Below, piece after piece: positions 23,421 to 34,930 of a stretch of DNA of 64,000 bases. Numbering within the stretch: position 1 is the first letter of the stretch; every line of letters starts with the position of its first letter. The DNA comes from Aselliscus stoliczkanus. Its lineage: Eukaryota > Chordata > Mammalia > Chiroptera > Hipposideridae. The stretch spans positions 130,317,001-130,381,000 of the forward strand of contig CM066731.1 in the NCBI GenBank assembly GCA_033961575.1. Reading direction: 5' to 3'. The position numbers and the translations under genes were made by a program. Below the pieces are notes generated by a model. It did no database searches. It was not told the DNA's origin and saw only the letters and a list, made by a program, of their open reading frames with translations.

Positions 23421-25840
23421 TAGCCATGACAGATTGAACACAACAATGTATCTTGGCTCCCTCCTTAAAGGCCACTAAAATGACAGTAAAAATGCACAAA
23501 CTCACAAAAATAAAGATAATAGGTAAGAATAAATAACAGATGGTAAATTCAACAAAACTGAGAAAAATGGAAGGTAGATGGATACTTGGTAACTGGGTTA
23601 GGTTTCAACCTTCACCTCTCTGCTGAGTTCCTGGGTAGGAAGAAGAGGTGGACTCCAGGGACAGTGGGAAGGAGTCATTAAGAGATTAATTCACCAGTAC
23701 TCAGAATCCCACAAAAATCCTGAAAGAGGCACTAGCTATCTCCTACATTAGCTGTGTAAGGCGAGGCTGGTGATCATTGGATTGATTACAAGTCTGAATG
23801 AAGAATAATTAGGCCCTTCTAGTCTCCGCCCTAGCCAAGTTGTTTACTTTCTATAGATGTTGAACCTGAGAGCCTCTGTTGAGAGATAAGAGGAGTAATA
23901 AAAAGAGTGAATGAAACCTTGTGTGCTCCATGAAAGATACTTAGCCCCTTTCCCTTCAGCTCCCAGAACACTCATGACCTAGCTTATGTACTCCTCTCCC
24001 ATCCCAAGGCTGGAGGTTGGAAGATCTCTTTCTGATAAATATGACAAGCCCATAAGAAAATACCTGTCAATACTGACAGTTGAGGGTGCCAAAAAAAAAA
24101 ATGGTCTGCAATGCCCAATCACAGTGAGTCCCACCAATTGGCAAACTCCACCAGTGCACACAGAAATTCCAATTTATCATCTTTTACTATTTCACTTTTA
24201 AATACAAATGGGTAGGCAAAGATCATGAGATACAAGTAATTTATCTTCCAAGATCAGACCAAAACAAAGAAATAGGGAAAGTGAAAGAAAGTTGGATCAA
24301 AACAAAGAGCATGTAGGGAACAGAAGAAAATTTCAAGCACATATAATACATCTCCTCCTAAAAATAAGAACTGTGACATTTATAAAACAAGAACAGAATG
24401 CTACTTAAAACAAAAGGGAGTAGTATTCAGAAACCAATAAAGAGCCCTTAACATTTAAAAATATGATAACAGAATGCATCAAATTTGGGAGATAAAGTTG
24501 AGTAAATTACATGTAAAGTACAATAAAACAAATGATAGTCACAAAGACAAGGAAAATAGCAGAAGAAAAAAATTTAATTGGAAAATAATTCAGAGGATAC
24601 AAGATGTATAATAGAAATTCCAGGTTGAAAAAAACTGAGAAATAAGAGGAAAGGAAGTTATCAAGAAAATCTTGCCAGATTTTTTTCTAGAATTGAAGTA
24701 CATGAGTTTTTAGATTGAAAGAGCTCAGGGAGTTCCCAGTGCTGTAAGTAAAAACCTATCTACTTGTACAACAACGTACCTCATTATAAAATTTTAGAAC
24801 ACCAGAAATAAAGAAAGGATCTTTGGAAGGAAGCGTGTGAAAGGGAGAAAAGCAAACAACAACAACAACAAAACAAGTCCTATCCAAATAATAAACAATC
24901 AGAGTAACATAATAATTCTCAAAATGACAATGGAGACAGGCCTTCAGAGTTCTGAGGGGGGAAAAAAAAATATTATATCAGGCCTATAACTCTATACCCA
25001 ACAAAACTATCAAGAAAGTGTTAGGGTACCATTTAAAAAAGTTCAGGCATTTGCAGCTTTGACTGTTTATTCTAGAGATGCACCCATTCTCAGTAGTGTT
25101 CCAAAGAATATGCTCTGGTAAAACAGTTATAAGCTGAGAAAAAGACGTGTGATTCAAGACACACAGAATTCAGTACTAGAGAAAGGGAAAAGAAATGCCA
25201 GGACAAGAGTGAAGAGAAGTGCCAAGATGACAGTTGATGCCCCAGGCACGGAAAATAAACAGTTCAGATTGGAGTACAAGAATAGAGCGCACCAAGGCAG
25301 ATGGCAGATGTCCCCAAGGGCGGGGTAGGGGGGAAGACAGAACTGAAAGATGACCAACTATGCTTCACCATACTGAGATGCATGTCACATAAAGTTTCAG
25401 GATGAGTTAGTGATAGGCCCAAAAAACTAAGCACACCCAATAAAAAATAAAAGGAAATTACTAACCTCAAAGGAAAAAGAAATGTTCAAGAGAAAAGGAA
25501 CTGTAACCAAAATACAGTGTGTGGCTCAGCAGTGAAGATAATTATGAGAATGGAATATATTAAGAATAATCTAAACAATGACTATTTATATTCCAAATTG
25601 GCTAATGAGGGAATGAATAGCGGGAAATATGGAGAACTGATGAGATTGAAATCTTAATCCTTTATAGTAGGAAACTAATAAATAATTACTACAATTTTAA
25701 AATCCATAAAATTGTAGAGTAAGTCCTCCGAGAGGCCTGGGACAGGGCACTGCTGCTTCCATTGTAAATATTGCAGTACTGTTTGACTTTTTAGGCCATG
25801 TATACAGATTGTTTAAATAAAAAAATAAAATTATGTAAAT
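23421..25840 (+). mobile_element. Old L1M/HAL1-class LINE fragment
   Basis: The order of words follows an old L1-related (HAL1/L1M) element: TGGACTCCAGGGACAGTGGG, TTCTAGAATTGAAGTACATG, GATTGAAAGAGCTCAGGGAG, TTCAGAGTTCTGAGG, CTCTATACCCAACAAAACTA, then CCAGGCACGGAAAATAAAC with CAGTTCAGATTGGAG. No long open frame remains. Orientation and subfamily are from memory. Confidence 0.62.
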
Positions 25841-27058
25841 GCTAGTATAATTATCATATTAAGTATGAAGAAGTATTAGGAGTCATGACAGATTACCTAG
25901 CCTTAAGTTGACAGTAGTAATATATTATTTTCCTCTACATGAGCTTGGGTTCCCTGTGAAATGAAGGATTGTGTACAAGAGATTCGGCAGGGAGTGTTTG
26001 TGGGAACCACACTCACAAGCAAGTGACAGGAGCTGGATGGGACAAAGGGAGGAATTAAACTGAGAAGGAGTTGCAAAAAGTACCTCCAAATACCTCACAG
26101 GGAGCCGTGGGGCTCAGATAGCCCGTCACAGTTGTCCCAAGTGAAGCAAGGGGATCAGTTCTTTGACTCCATTGACCAGTCCCTGAGTGAGAACCAATCC
26201 TTTAAAGGGAGGTGTAACCTTTGACGTAAGTTCAAGTTAAGTGGCAGCTTCCTCTGAAGGAAGGAAATTGGTGGAGAGGGACTCAGCTCTGAGCCCTCAG
26301 AAAACACTGCCAGTAGCGAAAATTTGAGTGCGTCAGTAATGATGGGAGATTTGAGTGGTACACCATAGCATCCTCTAAAATCCTTCCCTTAGTAACAGAT
26401 GAAGTTACAGGGTTGTAGTAGTTAAGTCGGTAGAATTTAAAAGATTTTTCATATTTTTTTTAAAGGCACAAAAATTCAAAACAGTTTTTCAGATGGTAGG
26501 TAACTTTCAGAGATGGCCCACAATTGTTTATGTTCTCCATAATACTACTAAAGCATACTAGACACAGTACTTTTCTAAACTAATCATAAAAGGGAATAAA
26601 ATTTCTCTCAGAAAATGCCTTCAGAGTTCCTCCTTTGAAGGCAAGGGCATGTCCCTTGTATAGTAACTATTTGCAGCAGATGTGGGGACTCCACTTCAGC
26701 TGATGGATATCTTCCTGGAGCTACTGCCCCAAAGGCCTGGAAATAAGAGTGGGAAGTTAGTGGGGATAAAAAGGAGAGAGAAGAGGGATGCAACGCATTG
26801 GCAGTACTGGAACTTTCCCCCCTCCTCCTAACTTTCCCCCCTTTGCCCAAGAAGCCACTGCAGTTCTTTCCACTAACTGCCAACACCCTAGTGAGCTGTG
26901 AAGTGGATGAGAAGACAGTGTCATCAAGGCAGCTTACACTGTGTTCTGCAACATTTAAAGAAGAGAGAGCAAAAATGAGAAGCTCTATAGTCAAAAGAAA
27001 GAGAGGGAATTCTACCCAGTTGAACCTGCTGTTTGTGAGGGACTCCTGTTTTAGCACG
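25841..27058. other. Unassigned sequence with overlapping chance frames
   Basis: This holds most of a 170-codon minus frame (26608-27120) and a 119-codon plus frame (26798-27157). Both run into the palindromic mariner MITE, which supplies their similar ends. No domain, splice-site pair or promoter could be recognised. The 25950-26330 stretch is somewhat LTR-like, not assignable. Confidence 0.45.
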
Positions 27059-27060
27059 TA

Positions 27061-27139
27061 TTGGGTTGTCGGAAAAGTCATGATGTATTTTTTCTGTTTT
27101 TCGTTGCCAAAATGTGTCATGACTTTTCCAACAACCCAA
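27061..27139. mobile_element. 79-bp mariner-type palindromic MITE
   Basis: The termini TTGGGTTGTCGGAAAAGTCA and, on the other strand, TTGGGTTGTTGGAAAAGTCA differ at one position over 20 bases. The element is almost all terminal repeat. TA lies on both sides (27059-27060 and 27140-27141), the Tc1/mariner target. The layout equals MADE1 of primates (80 bp) but the sequence differs. It encodes nothing. Confidence 0.9.
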
Positions 27140-27141
27140 TA

Positions 27142-28973
27142 TTTACTGAGTGCCTAATATGAGACTGACATTGTGTAAGACACCAGGAAGGATGCAAGGA
27201 TAAATCTATAAGATCCAGATATCTGAGCCAGTCATTGAAATATTGGGGTTTGCCTGTTGTGAGAACACTGAACTTAATCTGCGCCCCCTGAGAAATGTTG
27301 AAGGATATGACTAATCTTATGTACTAGCTACACTGTCATGGGGCAACCTTAGGAGGGACTGATAGAACAACAACAACAAAAAAATTATGAGGACCAGAAC
27401 CTCAGAGTAAGCTCAATGTAACTACTGATGCAGATGGAATATTTGCTGACTGTTTACTAAAAGTAGGATGATGTGTAACAACTGGAGCTTTAGTTCCACA
27501 TAAATAGAGCTGAAAATCCATTACAGATTTGTAGCTACATGCTGGCTGCCTGCATGCATTCCGAGTGTTTGCTTTGCTCTAAAACATAATCAGCTAATTC
27601 TAAATTTATGAATAGGCATGTCCCTTTTGGGTCTCAATTTCTTTTTCCCCGCTCCCAACACTGTATATGTATAGGCAGAACTGAACAATAAGAAAAATAT
27701 ATATGTGCACCTCATTCAAAATAGCCAAGACTTGTCATGAATATATAACTAGAAACTTCATTCTACAACCTTTAAAACGCCTTCAAGCAATATAATTTCA
27801 TGGTGGATTCCATTTCTAGCAAAATGCCATTTACAAAGTGTTTTAAATAAAAAGTAAAACATGATTTTGAACTGTCTTAGAATCAAAGGGCATTTAAAAA
27901 TATTTATCCAACCAACTATATCACCTTGTCCTTAGTATATATCATTTCAACCAATTAGATAGTAAAGGTAAACATGCTTCACATGTGTGTGTTGAATGGT
28001 TCAAAATATTAAACATGCCTTACTTCAGAGAAGCTCTAGAGTTAACAATATTTCATGGTAAAGTCAAGCTTCCTTCTTCCAAAGACATAGTTTTATCTGC
28101 TTGCACAATCCGTTACCAATACTTTGCTTTTACCACATTTTCTCCCATTCCTAGACAGTTTTGTGATGGGTTTATCATTGTTATTTCATTTTGGTCACAA
28201 ACTATGAGTAATTCATTTTTCAGTTGATTTGTGCTATTTATAAAGTGCCACATCAACTATTACCGAAGTTCAGCTTTTGAATTCTGACAGCACTAGTCAA
28301 TAAAATACTATCTGCAATAGAGGAGTTGGCTGAGTTCTGTTTAGAAGAATTCTCTTTGACCTAATTTTCCAAATCCAGTCAGCAATGCCTTTACACAGGC
28401 TCAAATTATAAGCAACTGTTCTTAGCATGAAGATGAGTTCCATGTGTCTCATACTTTGATATTTCATGTGTAAACAATACATAATTGTTTGTATTTGTTT
28501 TATGTATCTTATCATATACTATTCAAACGCTTCAGCACATACCATGCTGCAAAACACATGTGCCTCTAAAAAATGCTGAAAAAATACATGTGTGACTGTT
28601 TATAAAATCATACTCATGTCAAGTAGGAAGAAAAGGCATGCCCATGGTGGCATAAATTAGGTGCTGTACTCAGTTCTATCAAGAGAGACTTGTGTTTTGT
28701 TATCTAATAAAAGGCAGGTGGTCTAGCAAACCCCGTGAACAACTGGCAGCTTAGTTCATATTCTACAGAGCATCTGCCTCCTATTTTAACTGGCATTGCA
28801 TCACAAAGCACAATAGTCACTTGTGTAACCTGTAACATACTGGCAGGAATTGGCCTTATTCCCACACTCTTCTGCGATTTTCAAGCAGGTTCTATAGTTT
28901 ATTCACATAGAATATTATTTAGATGTCCATCTAATTCAAGTATTTATCTTTACTAATTGCTAGTATTGTTAAA
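27142..28973. other. Unassigned sequence
   Basis: No gene or repeat family recognised. Frames at 27985-28227 (plus) and 28297-28515 (minus) show no features. Confidence 0.5.
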
Positions 28974-28990
28974 CATCCTCTAACTTTTCT

Positions 28991-29401
28991 TTTTTTTTTT
29001 AAGATTTTATTGGGGAGTTGGGGGAGGGGAACAGCATTGAGAAATCGGGAAAGGGGAACAGACAAGTTGCTGTCTTTTTGTTCTTCAGTCTAGTTGCGGA
29101 GGACGTTGCTTCACTGGCCCATGTTAGTATTGTCATTGCACTCTTCCCCGGTGAGGCATATCGGTCGCCGGCCTCTGAACGGCCGGCTGCTCACGGTAGC
29201 TTATGGCAGCCCACTGCAGCAGGGGCTGCAGCCTACACTCTTGCCAGGACTCACACAGCCCAACTCCAGGTGGAGCTGTTGTTCACCATCTTAGCTGTAG
29301 AGGGCGCAGCGTCACTGGTCCTCATGTGGGATCCGAACCAGGGCCTTGCTGAAGCCAGCGTCCCAAGCCAGCTCTTAACCAACACGCCACTCGGCCAGCC
29401 C
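28991..29401 (-). mobile_element. Long-form tRNA-derived SINE, antisense, copy 4
   Basis: T run, AAGATTTTATTGGGG, TCGGGAAAGGGGAACAGACA, the body, then the reverse-complement head ACCAACACGCCACTCGGCC. Target duplications CATCCTCTAACTTTTCT at 28974-28990 and 29402-29418 are identical over 17 bp. The 142-codon plus frame at 29018-29446 is antisense SINE sequence. Confidence 0.96.
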
Positions 29402-29418
29402 CATCCTCTAACTTTTCT

Positions 29419-31287
29419 GAGTATTGTTAATACCAGAATACTTTAACTTCTTTAGCTATAGTTACAGAAAACTTGGAATTCTCTAACGTGGCACTTTGAA
29501 CTCTATTAAAGACACTGAAAATGCTCACTGAGAGTGAAGCAACCAAACACTCTGTATTAAGAACTATATACTGTTTACTTGAGTGGCAACTATAACCCCA
29601 TAAGCTTCAAAAATGAAACACTATTGCTCTGGTATTGACTGATTAATCAGTCCCTCTTCATCAGGATGTAGTGAAGCCCGTAACCATCTGGGAGACACAC
29701 AGGTCTGTGACAGACTCATGTGGACTGCTTCTTTCATTGCTCGCCTATCATCTTTATTGAATTCCATCCCTGTCTACTTCAACAAGATCAACTCTTTGTC
29801 ATCAGGGCTTATGATATCAAATGAAGAAAGTTGATATCAATAAGAGGCAATTCTCTGTCTACACCTGCTCAAAGTTCACTCTTTCAATGCAGATTCTTTA
29901 TAAGTGGTCTACAAAGACCATTATTACTGGGGTAATTTGTTCTGAAGTTGTTTCCATAAGCAAAGCTCTGCCCTTCTGTGAATTAAACAAACAAACAAAA
30001 AACTTTTCATTTATTTCATTTGAAGCTGTGACCTACATGGACAGTAACTGAGTAAAATGGCTACTGCAGTTGCCAACTTCCTGGGTATGACCCCTCTCTG
30101 TTTACAAGTTTATACAGGGGTTTTTTGCTAAGGTTTGATGTAGCAGCTGAAGTTTTATATGTCACTCTAGCTTTTGGCATGATGAGAACAGGACAGCTTC
30201 CAGGCTTGATGGAACATAGAAAGGCTCCCTTTGAGGATCCTCCTGTTTAGACGTATGCGTTCTCTTCCCAACCTCCATCCCAGCTCAGGTGCCTGGGGCC
30301 TGGCTGTGTAACCGTTTGGTGATCTCTTCCCTAAGGCTGTCTGTGCTAAGGCAAAACAGTTCCAAAATTATTTAGACCATGAGGTCAGTCCGAGCAATTA
30401 ATTTTCTTTGGTCATTTAAGAACTCATAGACACTGTACTATAGTGATGTTGATTTCCACACATAAAGAATCCATTTGACCAAAATCAGGCCATTTGGCCA
30501 AAATTTACTGTTAGATAGGAACCTAGTTCAGTTACCAGTGTTAGTTCCGTAAAGCAGCAAGGCACAGACTTATAATTTATCTCATTGTCTCCTCTCTGCT
30601 CATATATAAAAATCAACTGACTGCTAATTAAGTTAAAGCTTAGAAACTTTCTAAGGAAAAATAAGCATTTGCGAACTGAAACACAAATCACCTAAATAGC
30701 TTAGATTTGCACTTCGAAAAGTGTCAAACTGAACTAATCACAGTAGGAATTGATGGAGTATTAGCTCTTTGGATTTCAAGTTATTGTCGTTTTTCAATGT
30801 CTGTCTCACATTTTTGGCTGTTTGTCAGATATAATTACTTTGGAAATCCCATCTTCAGTGCTAGTCCTCTGTTTAGGGCCTCAGGGAACAGCTATAAAAA
30901 TGAATTAGTCCCATGAAAACAGACTACTTATGGATGTTTTCTGCATGGTATTTGGACCAGAGAGCAGGCATTCTATAACCTTGACTTAACAGGAGTGCAA
31001 GGTGGTAGACACACAAGACGGGAGAAGGCAATGAATAAGTCCATAAAGATGACTCTGCATTGTTCCACCCACCCCAACATGGGCATTACTCTCAAATTAT
31101 GTGAAAAGCCAATTCACTGCCTTCTTTATTTGGAGATCTGTAACCTTCATTTTTAGACAATTACCAAAAAAGTAACACAGCACCTCTCTTTCCTGATTCA
31201 CTTAGTGCTGTTTTTGTATTGCATCTACTAAAATGTCTTAGTTTTATAAGCTATGGTTCCAGGAAGTGAAGATTTAAATCATCTCCC
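29419..31287. other. Unassigned sequence
   Basis: No gene or repeat family recognised. Frames at 29821-30051, 30485-30691 and 30707-30916 are short and featureless. Confidence 0.5.
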
Positions 31288-31500
31288 TGAGGAGCAGGGC
31301 ACAGTGATTAAGATCAATGGTTCTTTCACAGATTGGCTAGTTTCTAGTTGTATGACCTTCGGTTAAGTTATGTAACCACTAAGCCTCAATCCTCCCATCT
31401 ATAATATGAAAACATGGTAATGCTGAATTCATAGAAGTGAGGTTAAATGAGATAAGGCATTAGAGAGACTTAGCGCAGTTCATTATTATTACTTTGTACA
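31288..31500 (+). repeat. MIR SINE, sense
   Basis: Good MIR order: CAGGGCACAGTGATTAAGA, CTAGTTGTATGACCTTCGG, TTAAGTTATGTAACCACTAA, GCCTCAATCCTCCCATCTAT, GGTTAAATGAGATAAGGCAT, ACTTAGCGCAGTTCATTATT. Confidence 0.92.
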
Positions 31501-31700
31501 AATATAAATTATGAAATATGTACCTTTTAGTATAAGTTGTGGGGTGTGCTATTTAATATGTTAAAGTTTTTGTTGAACTTATGAATAAGTCCATTATTTA
31601 TAGGTGCTAGGAGATGTGTACATTGAGTATGTTCACATTTAGTCTCTTACCTATGTAAACTGTAGAATCTATTACACACACACATATACACACACACACA

Positions 31701-31925
31701 CAGAGGGTGCCAAAAAAAAAATGCATACATGTGGACATCTTGGTCAACATTACTCAAGCAGTAATCAGAAGTGTCTGGACACTGATGGCAGCCACTCTGA
31801 GCCCCTCTTGTAATTGCGAAGTCAAATGTGACTTGTATTCATCTTTTGTTATCGGTATATATTGAGTATTATAATTTTAATATAGTTTTTTCCTTTCTTA
31901 AAATGTGTATACATTTTTTAGCACC

Positions 31926-31930
<5 letters not shown>
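31701..31930 (+). mobile_element. Internally deleted mariner element with transposase tail
   Basis: Terminal repeats: CAGAGGGTGCCAAAAAA at the left and, reverse-complemented, CAGAGGGTGCTAAAAAATG at the right; both continue into an ATGYATACA-type word. Between them, at 31757-31813, a frame reads SSNQKCLDTDGSHSEPLL then stop, which matches the usual C-terminal end of mariner transposases (C-x-x-x-x-G-x-H-x-E-x-L-L). The rest of the gene is gone. The left flank is an AC array and the right flank an AT array, so the exact TA duplication is blurred. Confidence 0.78.

Positions 31931-31932
<2 letters not shown>

Positions 31933-31978
<46 letters not shown>
31933..31978. repeat. (TA)n microsatellite abutting the mariner end
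   Basis: Uninterrupted TA array immediately right of the mariner terminal repeat. Confidence 0.98.
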
Positions 31979-31980
<2 letters not shown>

Positions 31981-32294
31981 AACTACCTAAAACAGATATC
32001 CCATAGATGTGTAATGATAACCCCCATCAGATTTCTGCGGTCAATTTTAAGACAGACATGATCATAAGCAAGAAGAATTATGAAAGCTGACAGCTAAATG
32101 GCCCCAGCTTTTTTGTAGGTTTCTAATCAAGACAATATCCATTAGTAAGTTATTGACTATAAGAATAACTGGGAATGTAGCACCACAGACTTTAAAAAAT
32201 ACAGGCCCACATCTAAATAAGCACCAAGTTAGGTCAACTCATTAGACACATCAAATAGGTACTATAGGTTGATAACATACTAGCATGCCCTCCA
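31979..32294. other. Unassigned sequence
   Basis: No feature seen. Confidence 0.5.
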
Positions 32295-32575
32295 ATTCAT
32301 TTATTTATTGGATTACTGCTCTGGTATTATGCTCAGAATAGGTACATAAAACAGAGGGATTGCAAGTTACAGTCCAGTGTCTAGTGGGAGAGACAGATAA
32401 TAAACATATATTATGAATTAAAACATGTACTATGAAAAAGTAATCAGGGCACAGCAAATTTGTAAAGGATGATTACCCACCATAAATGGCCCAAGAAAGT
32501 TCTCTAGAAAATTAATATTTAAGTTGAGATCTAAAGGATGGAGGTGTCGGTAACGTGACTAATAGGGACAGAGGG
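32295..32575 (-). mobile_element. L2 3' fragment, antisense
   Basis: TTTATTTATTGGATTACTGC, then ACAGTCCAGTGTCTAGTGGG with AGAGACAGATAATAAAC, later TTAAGTTGAGATCTAAAGGA: the antisense L2 3' end in order. Confidence 0.78.
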
Positions 32576-32903
32576 TATTGGACGGAATGTTTGTATCCCC
32601 CCCAAATTCATACTGAAACCTTACCCCTCAATGGGATGGTAGTATGAGGTAGGGCCTTTGGGAGGTAAGTCATGAGGGGCCCTTATAAAAGAGAGCTTGC
32701 TTCCTCTGTCTCTCTCTGCCATGTGAGGATACAATGAGAAGTTGGCAGTCTGTAACCTGGCGGAGGGTTCTCACCAAAGTCAACCAGGCGGGCACACTGA
32801 TCTCAGATTTAGAGCCTCCAGAACGGTGAGAAATAAATTTCTGTTGTTTATAGGCCACCAAGCCTATGGTTCTTTGATATAGCAGCCTGAACGGACGAAT
32901 ACA
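32576..32903 (+). mobile_element. ERVL-MaLR solo LTR (MST/MLT1 type)
   Basis: Typical MaLR LTR words in order: CCCAAATTCATACTGAAACC, GGTAGGGCCTTTGGGAGGTA, GGGGCCCTTATAAAAGAGAG, GCCATGTGAGGATACAATGA, CAGCCTGGCGG-like centre, GCCTCCAGAACGGTGAGAAA, TAAATTTCTGTTGTTTATAG, CAGCCTGAACGGAC. It retains a TATAAAA box (32685) and a poly(A)-signal AATAAA (32831). Non-coding retroviral LTR relic; no internal genes adjoin it. Confidence 0.92.
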
Positions 32904-33454
32904 TAGAGTTTTATGCAAAGTGGGTAGGAATATTGGTCAGAAACCAGACAGGAAACGGTTACGCAGTAATGCTCCCGAACCTCTCTGCCTGCACAGAAGA
33001 CGTCTCATGGTGTTCCACAGGAAGTATCACAGCACTGCAACTAAGACTTGAGTGTCATTGCAGCTTCCAGTTAGAAAGTGACTTGTCTCACTGGGAAGTG
33101 TAACCTTCCCCAGACACCAGTAGAGCAGGTTGAGGATGGAGCTGATTCCGTTAGAAGCTGCAGGGCAAACACAGCCCAGCCACTGCGTTTTGCAGATGGT
33201 TTCAAAGGCAAGCAGTCTCGGGTTCATTTAGTTAAAGACTGTGCTTTATTTAAGTTTACAGAGCTTGAGCATAGGCTAAAACAACAAAACATCAATCCAG
33301 GCAGTCTGTAAAAGTAAAGTATTATGGAGTACACACAAGAGAAGCTGCAGAACTTGGATGATTGGGAAGAAAATTTAACCTAACCAGAACAATGAATATA
33401 TGCTTGTCCCTGATAATTATCACCAGCTGGTGAGAAGAAACTGAAAGGTAATGC
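32904..33454. other. Unassigned sequence
   Basis: No repeat or gene recognised. Complementary frames at 33027-33227 (minus) and 33078-33311 (plus) cover the same bases and show no domain. Confidence 0.5.
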
Positions 33455-33840
33455 CATTAATTCAATGAATATTGTGTTACATCAGGGTACAAGGAAACGA
33501 GACAGAGATACCTGCCCTCCAGGAACTTATACTGAAGGGGCTCGGAGGATCAGGGAGAAAAGATTGGTAGCAAGCATTTAATACAATAAGTTAGTAAATG
33601 GTATGGTCTGTTAGAAATTGCTAAATGTTGTGGATAAAGAAAAAGTAGAGTGGGAAGGACAGGTAGGGCTGGGAGACGGGAGAAGAGATCAGTTGCGATA
33701 TTAAATAGTGGGTCAGGCCAGGCCTCATTGGCAAGGTGAAACCTGAGCAAAGGCTTGAAGGAAGTGAAGAAATTAGCACATAACTGAGGGACGAGAACTC
33801 TAGGGTAAGGCTACACAGCTCATGCACTGTTATAGGTACT
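33455..33840 (-). mobile_element. L2 3' fragment, antisense
   Basis: TTAATTCAATGAATATTGTG, GATACCTGCCCTCCAGGAAC, GCTAAATGTTGTGGATAAAG, GGTCAGGCCAGGCCTCATTG, AACCTGAGCAAAGGCTTGAA, GGAAGTGAAGAAATTAGC: antisense L2. It starts again at the same end as the 32295 copy, so it is a separate insertion. Confidence 0.8.
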
Positions 33841-34640
33841 TACACAAGATTTTGCGTATTTATGATATTTATTCATGTATTATCATTTTCAAGCAAATCC
33901 AGTTCCTGCTTTCCAGTATACCAAGTTAAAGGACCCTTCCAGGTGTCTTTAGAGATAGAGTTCATGGCTTCTTGGACCTTAAACTATTAATAACCACCAC
34001 AACCAAGATTCTGGATCGCAGAGTAGGCAAAACAAAGGAAGCAGCACCCATTACAAAATGCTGCTTTGTAAAGGATCATGTCTGTCTCAGCATGTTTCAC
34101 ATTAGGTAATGTAGAGGAAATAAATATGTCATGAACTCTCCCTGAGGAATAATTAAGTTAGCTTGATATCCAACTTTCACTTTTGTCTTGGCAGTCACAG
34201 GTAACCTCTGCTGTCCCTATTTCTAAGGAAAATGTGAACAGCTTACAGGAGGGTTGAAGGAGCCAAGGAAAGCTTCCACACCGACCATCCCTAGAACCCC
34301 AGTGGGGAGGGTTGTCTTAGAGGAAGTGAAGAATGATTTAGTATGCAAAGCGATATTATACTTGGAACAAGATGTGTCATGTATTTTCTCTATATTAAAA
34401 AAAATTCAATGAATCATGAACTACTGATGCTTCAGAAAGAGACCCCTAGGTTTTTTTAAACGAGGTGGGCAGTGGGAGAAGGGTTGTAACTAAAACAAAA
34501 ATGTGACGTAATTGTTGAAAAAGCCAATCAAATCTTTAGGCAGCATTTATGGAAACATAATATCCAGATCCTAAAAGTAATATAGCTACTGTATTTTGCA
34601 TCAGTCTTAGCATATCTAACTAATAAAGGTCATTTCTGAG
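33841..34640. other. Unassigned sequence
   Basis: No gene or repeat family recognised. Confidence 0.5.
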
Positions 34641-34930
34641 TATCACATTTTAAAAGAGATGTTAAGAAGTAATAGGATCATGACCTGTGATGTGGGGGTA
34701 CAGAAACTGCCATATGAGGAATGGTTACCTACCACATTTAGAGACAAGATAAGATGGAATCTTCAAATATTTGGAGGGCAGTTATAATGGTCATCACAGA
34801 AGTTTTTAGTACATTTCATATGACAGAATGAGGCCCAGTGGCAGGCAGTTGAAAAGAAGCAGATTTCGGCACAGCATAAAAAGAAACTTTCTGAAAAGTA
34901 GAACTTTCTAGATAAGAAAATGGCTTATCA
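34641..34930 (+). mobile_element. L3/CR1 LINE fragment, sense
   Basis: TGCCATATGAGGAATGGTTA, AATCTTCAAATATTTGGAGG, GGCAGTTATAATGG and AAGAAACTTTCTGAAAAGTA follow the CR1/L3 3' region pattern (CATATGAGGAACGGTT ... TTCAAATATTTAAAGG ... AAGAACTTTCTAAC). Ancient and diverged. Confidence 0.65.

Noticed and set aside
23421..25840. Host exon in the long purine-rich stretch
   Set aside because: Word order matches an old L1M/HAL1-type element and there is no long frame.
26608..27157. 170-codon minus and 119-codon plus frames as a gene
   Set aside because: They overlap on opposite strands and share a palindromic MITE that gives both similar ends; no domain or splice signals.
29018..29446. 142-codon plus frame
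   Set aside because: It is the antisense of a long SINE; the same frame recurs in other copies.
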